DNA from: Vulcanimicrobiota bacterium
GTDB lineage: Bacteria; Vulcanimicrobiota; Vulcanimicrobiia; Vulcanimicrobiales; Vulcanimicrobiaceae
Assembly (NCBI GenBank): GCA_013036095.1
Contig: JAAXCW010000007.1
Location: forward strand, 1-64,000
Length of the DNA: 64,000 bases
Direction: 5' to 3'
Part shown: positions 63,267 through 64,000 of the stretch, piece by piece
Numbering within the stretch: the first letter of the stretch is position 1
Layout of the letters: each line of letters opens with the position of its first letter
Program-made: the position numbers and the translations under genes
The notes under the pieces: model-generated
What the model was told of the DNA's origin: nothing
Database searches by the model: none
What the model saw: the letters and a program-made list of their open reading frames with translations, nothing else

Positions 63267-64000
63267 GTGTGACCGTCGCGTCGATCGGAACGACGCATCC
63301 CTGGAACATCGCGGGAGTCGGGCTCGACGCGCGCGTCGCCGCTGAGTACGGCGTCGGTCACGTCGCTGCGATTGCCGGCGTTAGCGCGCAAGATGCCGAG
63401 CGCGTTGCGGCAGTGCTACCCGTTCCGGGCCGCGTTTTAAGCGCACAACTCGAAGCACTGCCGGACTCGATCGCCGCCTATCGCGTCGGGGCGCTGATAT
63501 CGGCCGAGAATGTCCGCGTGGTCGCGGATTTTTTGCGGGCGCGCGCTGCCACGCCCATCGTCGTGGATCCGGTCCTCGGCTCCTCGACCGGTCAGGCGCT
63601 GTGGACCAACGCCGCCTACATCGACGAATTGCGCGAGGTGTTGCTTCACTTGCCGGTTATCGTGACGCCGAACCTCGACGAAGCAGCGCTGCTGCTGCAC
63701 GCCAAACCCTTTAACGATCGCGAAGCGATGGCTGCGGCGGGCGCGCAGTTCGTTGCGGCCGGCGCTCGCGCAGCTCTGATGAAAGGCGGTCATCTCGCGG
63801 GCGATCCGGCCGATATTCTCGTGACGACCGGCAACGCACAGCTATTCGAAGGATCGCGTCTACCGGGATCGATGCGCGGAACGGGCTGCGTCCTGGCGAT
63901 CTCCTTGGCGTGTGAGATCGCGCTCGGACGGGAGCTTCCGGCTGCCGTTTCCAATGCGCGCGACTACGTGCGCGCGAAAATCGAAGCAGGTACGCGCTTC
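63263..64000 (+). CDS. thiD: Hydroxymethylpyrimidine (phosphate) kinase ThiD, cut by the window end
   Basis: 246 residues are visible with no stop before the window ends. It has the ThiD opening ASIGTTHPWNIAGVGLDARV (with GSDP-S-GGAG replaced by GTTHPWNIAG), the central PIVVDPVLGSSTGQALWTNA, VTPNLDEAALLL, an MKGGHL element and the anion-hole motif RGTGCVLAISLA. ThiD phosphorylates HMP and HMP-phosphate before ThiE. The first glycine/serine motif is divergent, so a substrate shift is possible. Confidence 0.88.
   Translation, partial: MSVTVASIGTTHPWNIAGVGLDARVAAEYGVGHVAAIAGVSAQDAERVAAVLPVPGRVLSAQLEALPDSIAAYRVGALISAENVRVVADFLRARAATPIVVDPVLGSSTGQALWTNAAYIDELREVLLHLPVIVTPNLDEAALLLHAKPFNDREAMAAAGAQFVAAGARAALMKGGHLAGDPADILVTTGNAQLFEGSRLPGSMRGTGCVLAISLACEIALGRELPAAVSNARDYVRAKIEAGTRF

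Overview
This 64-kb window carries a replication-origin neighbourhood and a large envelope-biogenesis block from a GC-rich, diderm, LPS-making bacterium. Outer-membrane genes are abundant (bamA, tamB, lpxA/B/C/D, fabZ, lpt genes, a WaaL-type ligase). Gene order and family choice are not proteobacterial: a short YidC without a periplasmic domain sits next to a Jag/KhpB gene, one LptF/G-type permease is followed by DUF3084 and YqgF genes, and there is a MoxR/DUF58/SpoIIM/RDD cluster. This best fits a diderm Terrabacteria-like lineage. My guess, from family content only, is Candidatus Eremiobacterota (WPS-2).

Layout. 0-9 kb: the tail of an unknown gene, a DUF697 protein, then a membrane-associated cluster (RDD, SpoIIM-like, an M48 protease-like/RDD fusion that lacks the first zinc histidine, DUF58, MoxR AAA+ ATPase, DUF4350, DUF4129 and a multi-pass protein). 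9-20 kb: accessory genes (MOSC protein, a winged-helix regulator with its membrane partner, a small exported protein, a cyclase-STAND-TPR signalling protein) mixed with recombination and replication genes (recR, ybaB, dnaX, recQ) and an exported Big-like protein. 20-23 kb: a three-gene operon of glycosyltransferase, TPR protein and outer-membrane beta-barrel.

23-39 kb, all on the minus strand: a nearly gapless 17-gene run from bamA through three OmpH/Skp-like genes, lpxD, lpxC, fabZ, lpxA, lpxB, a metallophosphoesterase that may stand in for LpxH, an LpxB-like protein, an O-antigen ligase, lptC, lptB, lptFG, DUF3084 and yqgF. It would make lipid A, ligate glycan, export LPS and insert outer-membrane proteins. 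tamB, gyrB, a DciA-like gene, recF, a lipoprotein phosphoesterase, dnaN and dnaA follow upstream on the same strand.

The dnaA-rpmH gap (52.37-52.78 kb) holds clustered DnaA-box sequences and is the likely oriC. Genes run away from it on both sides. To the right are rpmH, rnpA, yidD, yidC and khpB, then mnmE, an HdeD-like gene, mnmG, rsmG, an 18-bp palindrome that looks like a variant parS site, a CCA-adding enzyme gene, parA, parB, thiE and thiD (cut by the window end).

The less ordinary signals are: the parS-like palindrome with a CCGG core; four genes whose protein family alignment requires CTG or ATT start codons; the RExxH M48 protein; the candidate LpxH replacement; tandem lipoprotein OmpH paralogs; and a phosphoesterase inserted between dnaN and recF. 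I saw no tRNA, rRNA, CRISPR array, insertion sequence or prophage by eye.
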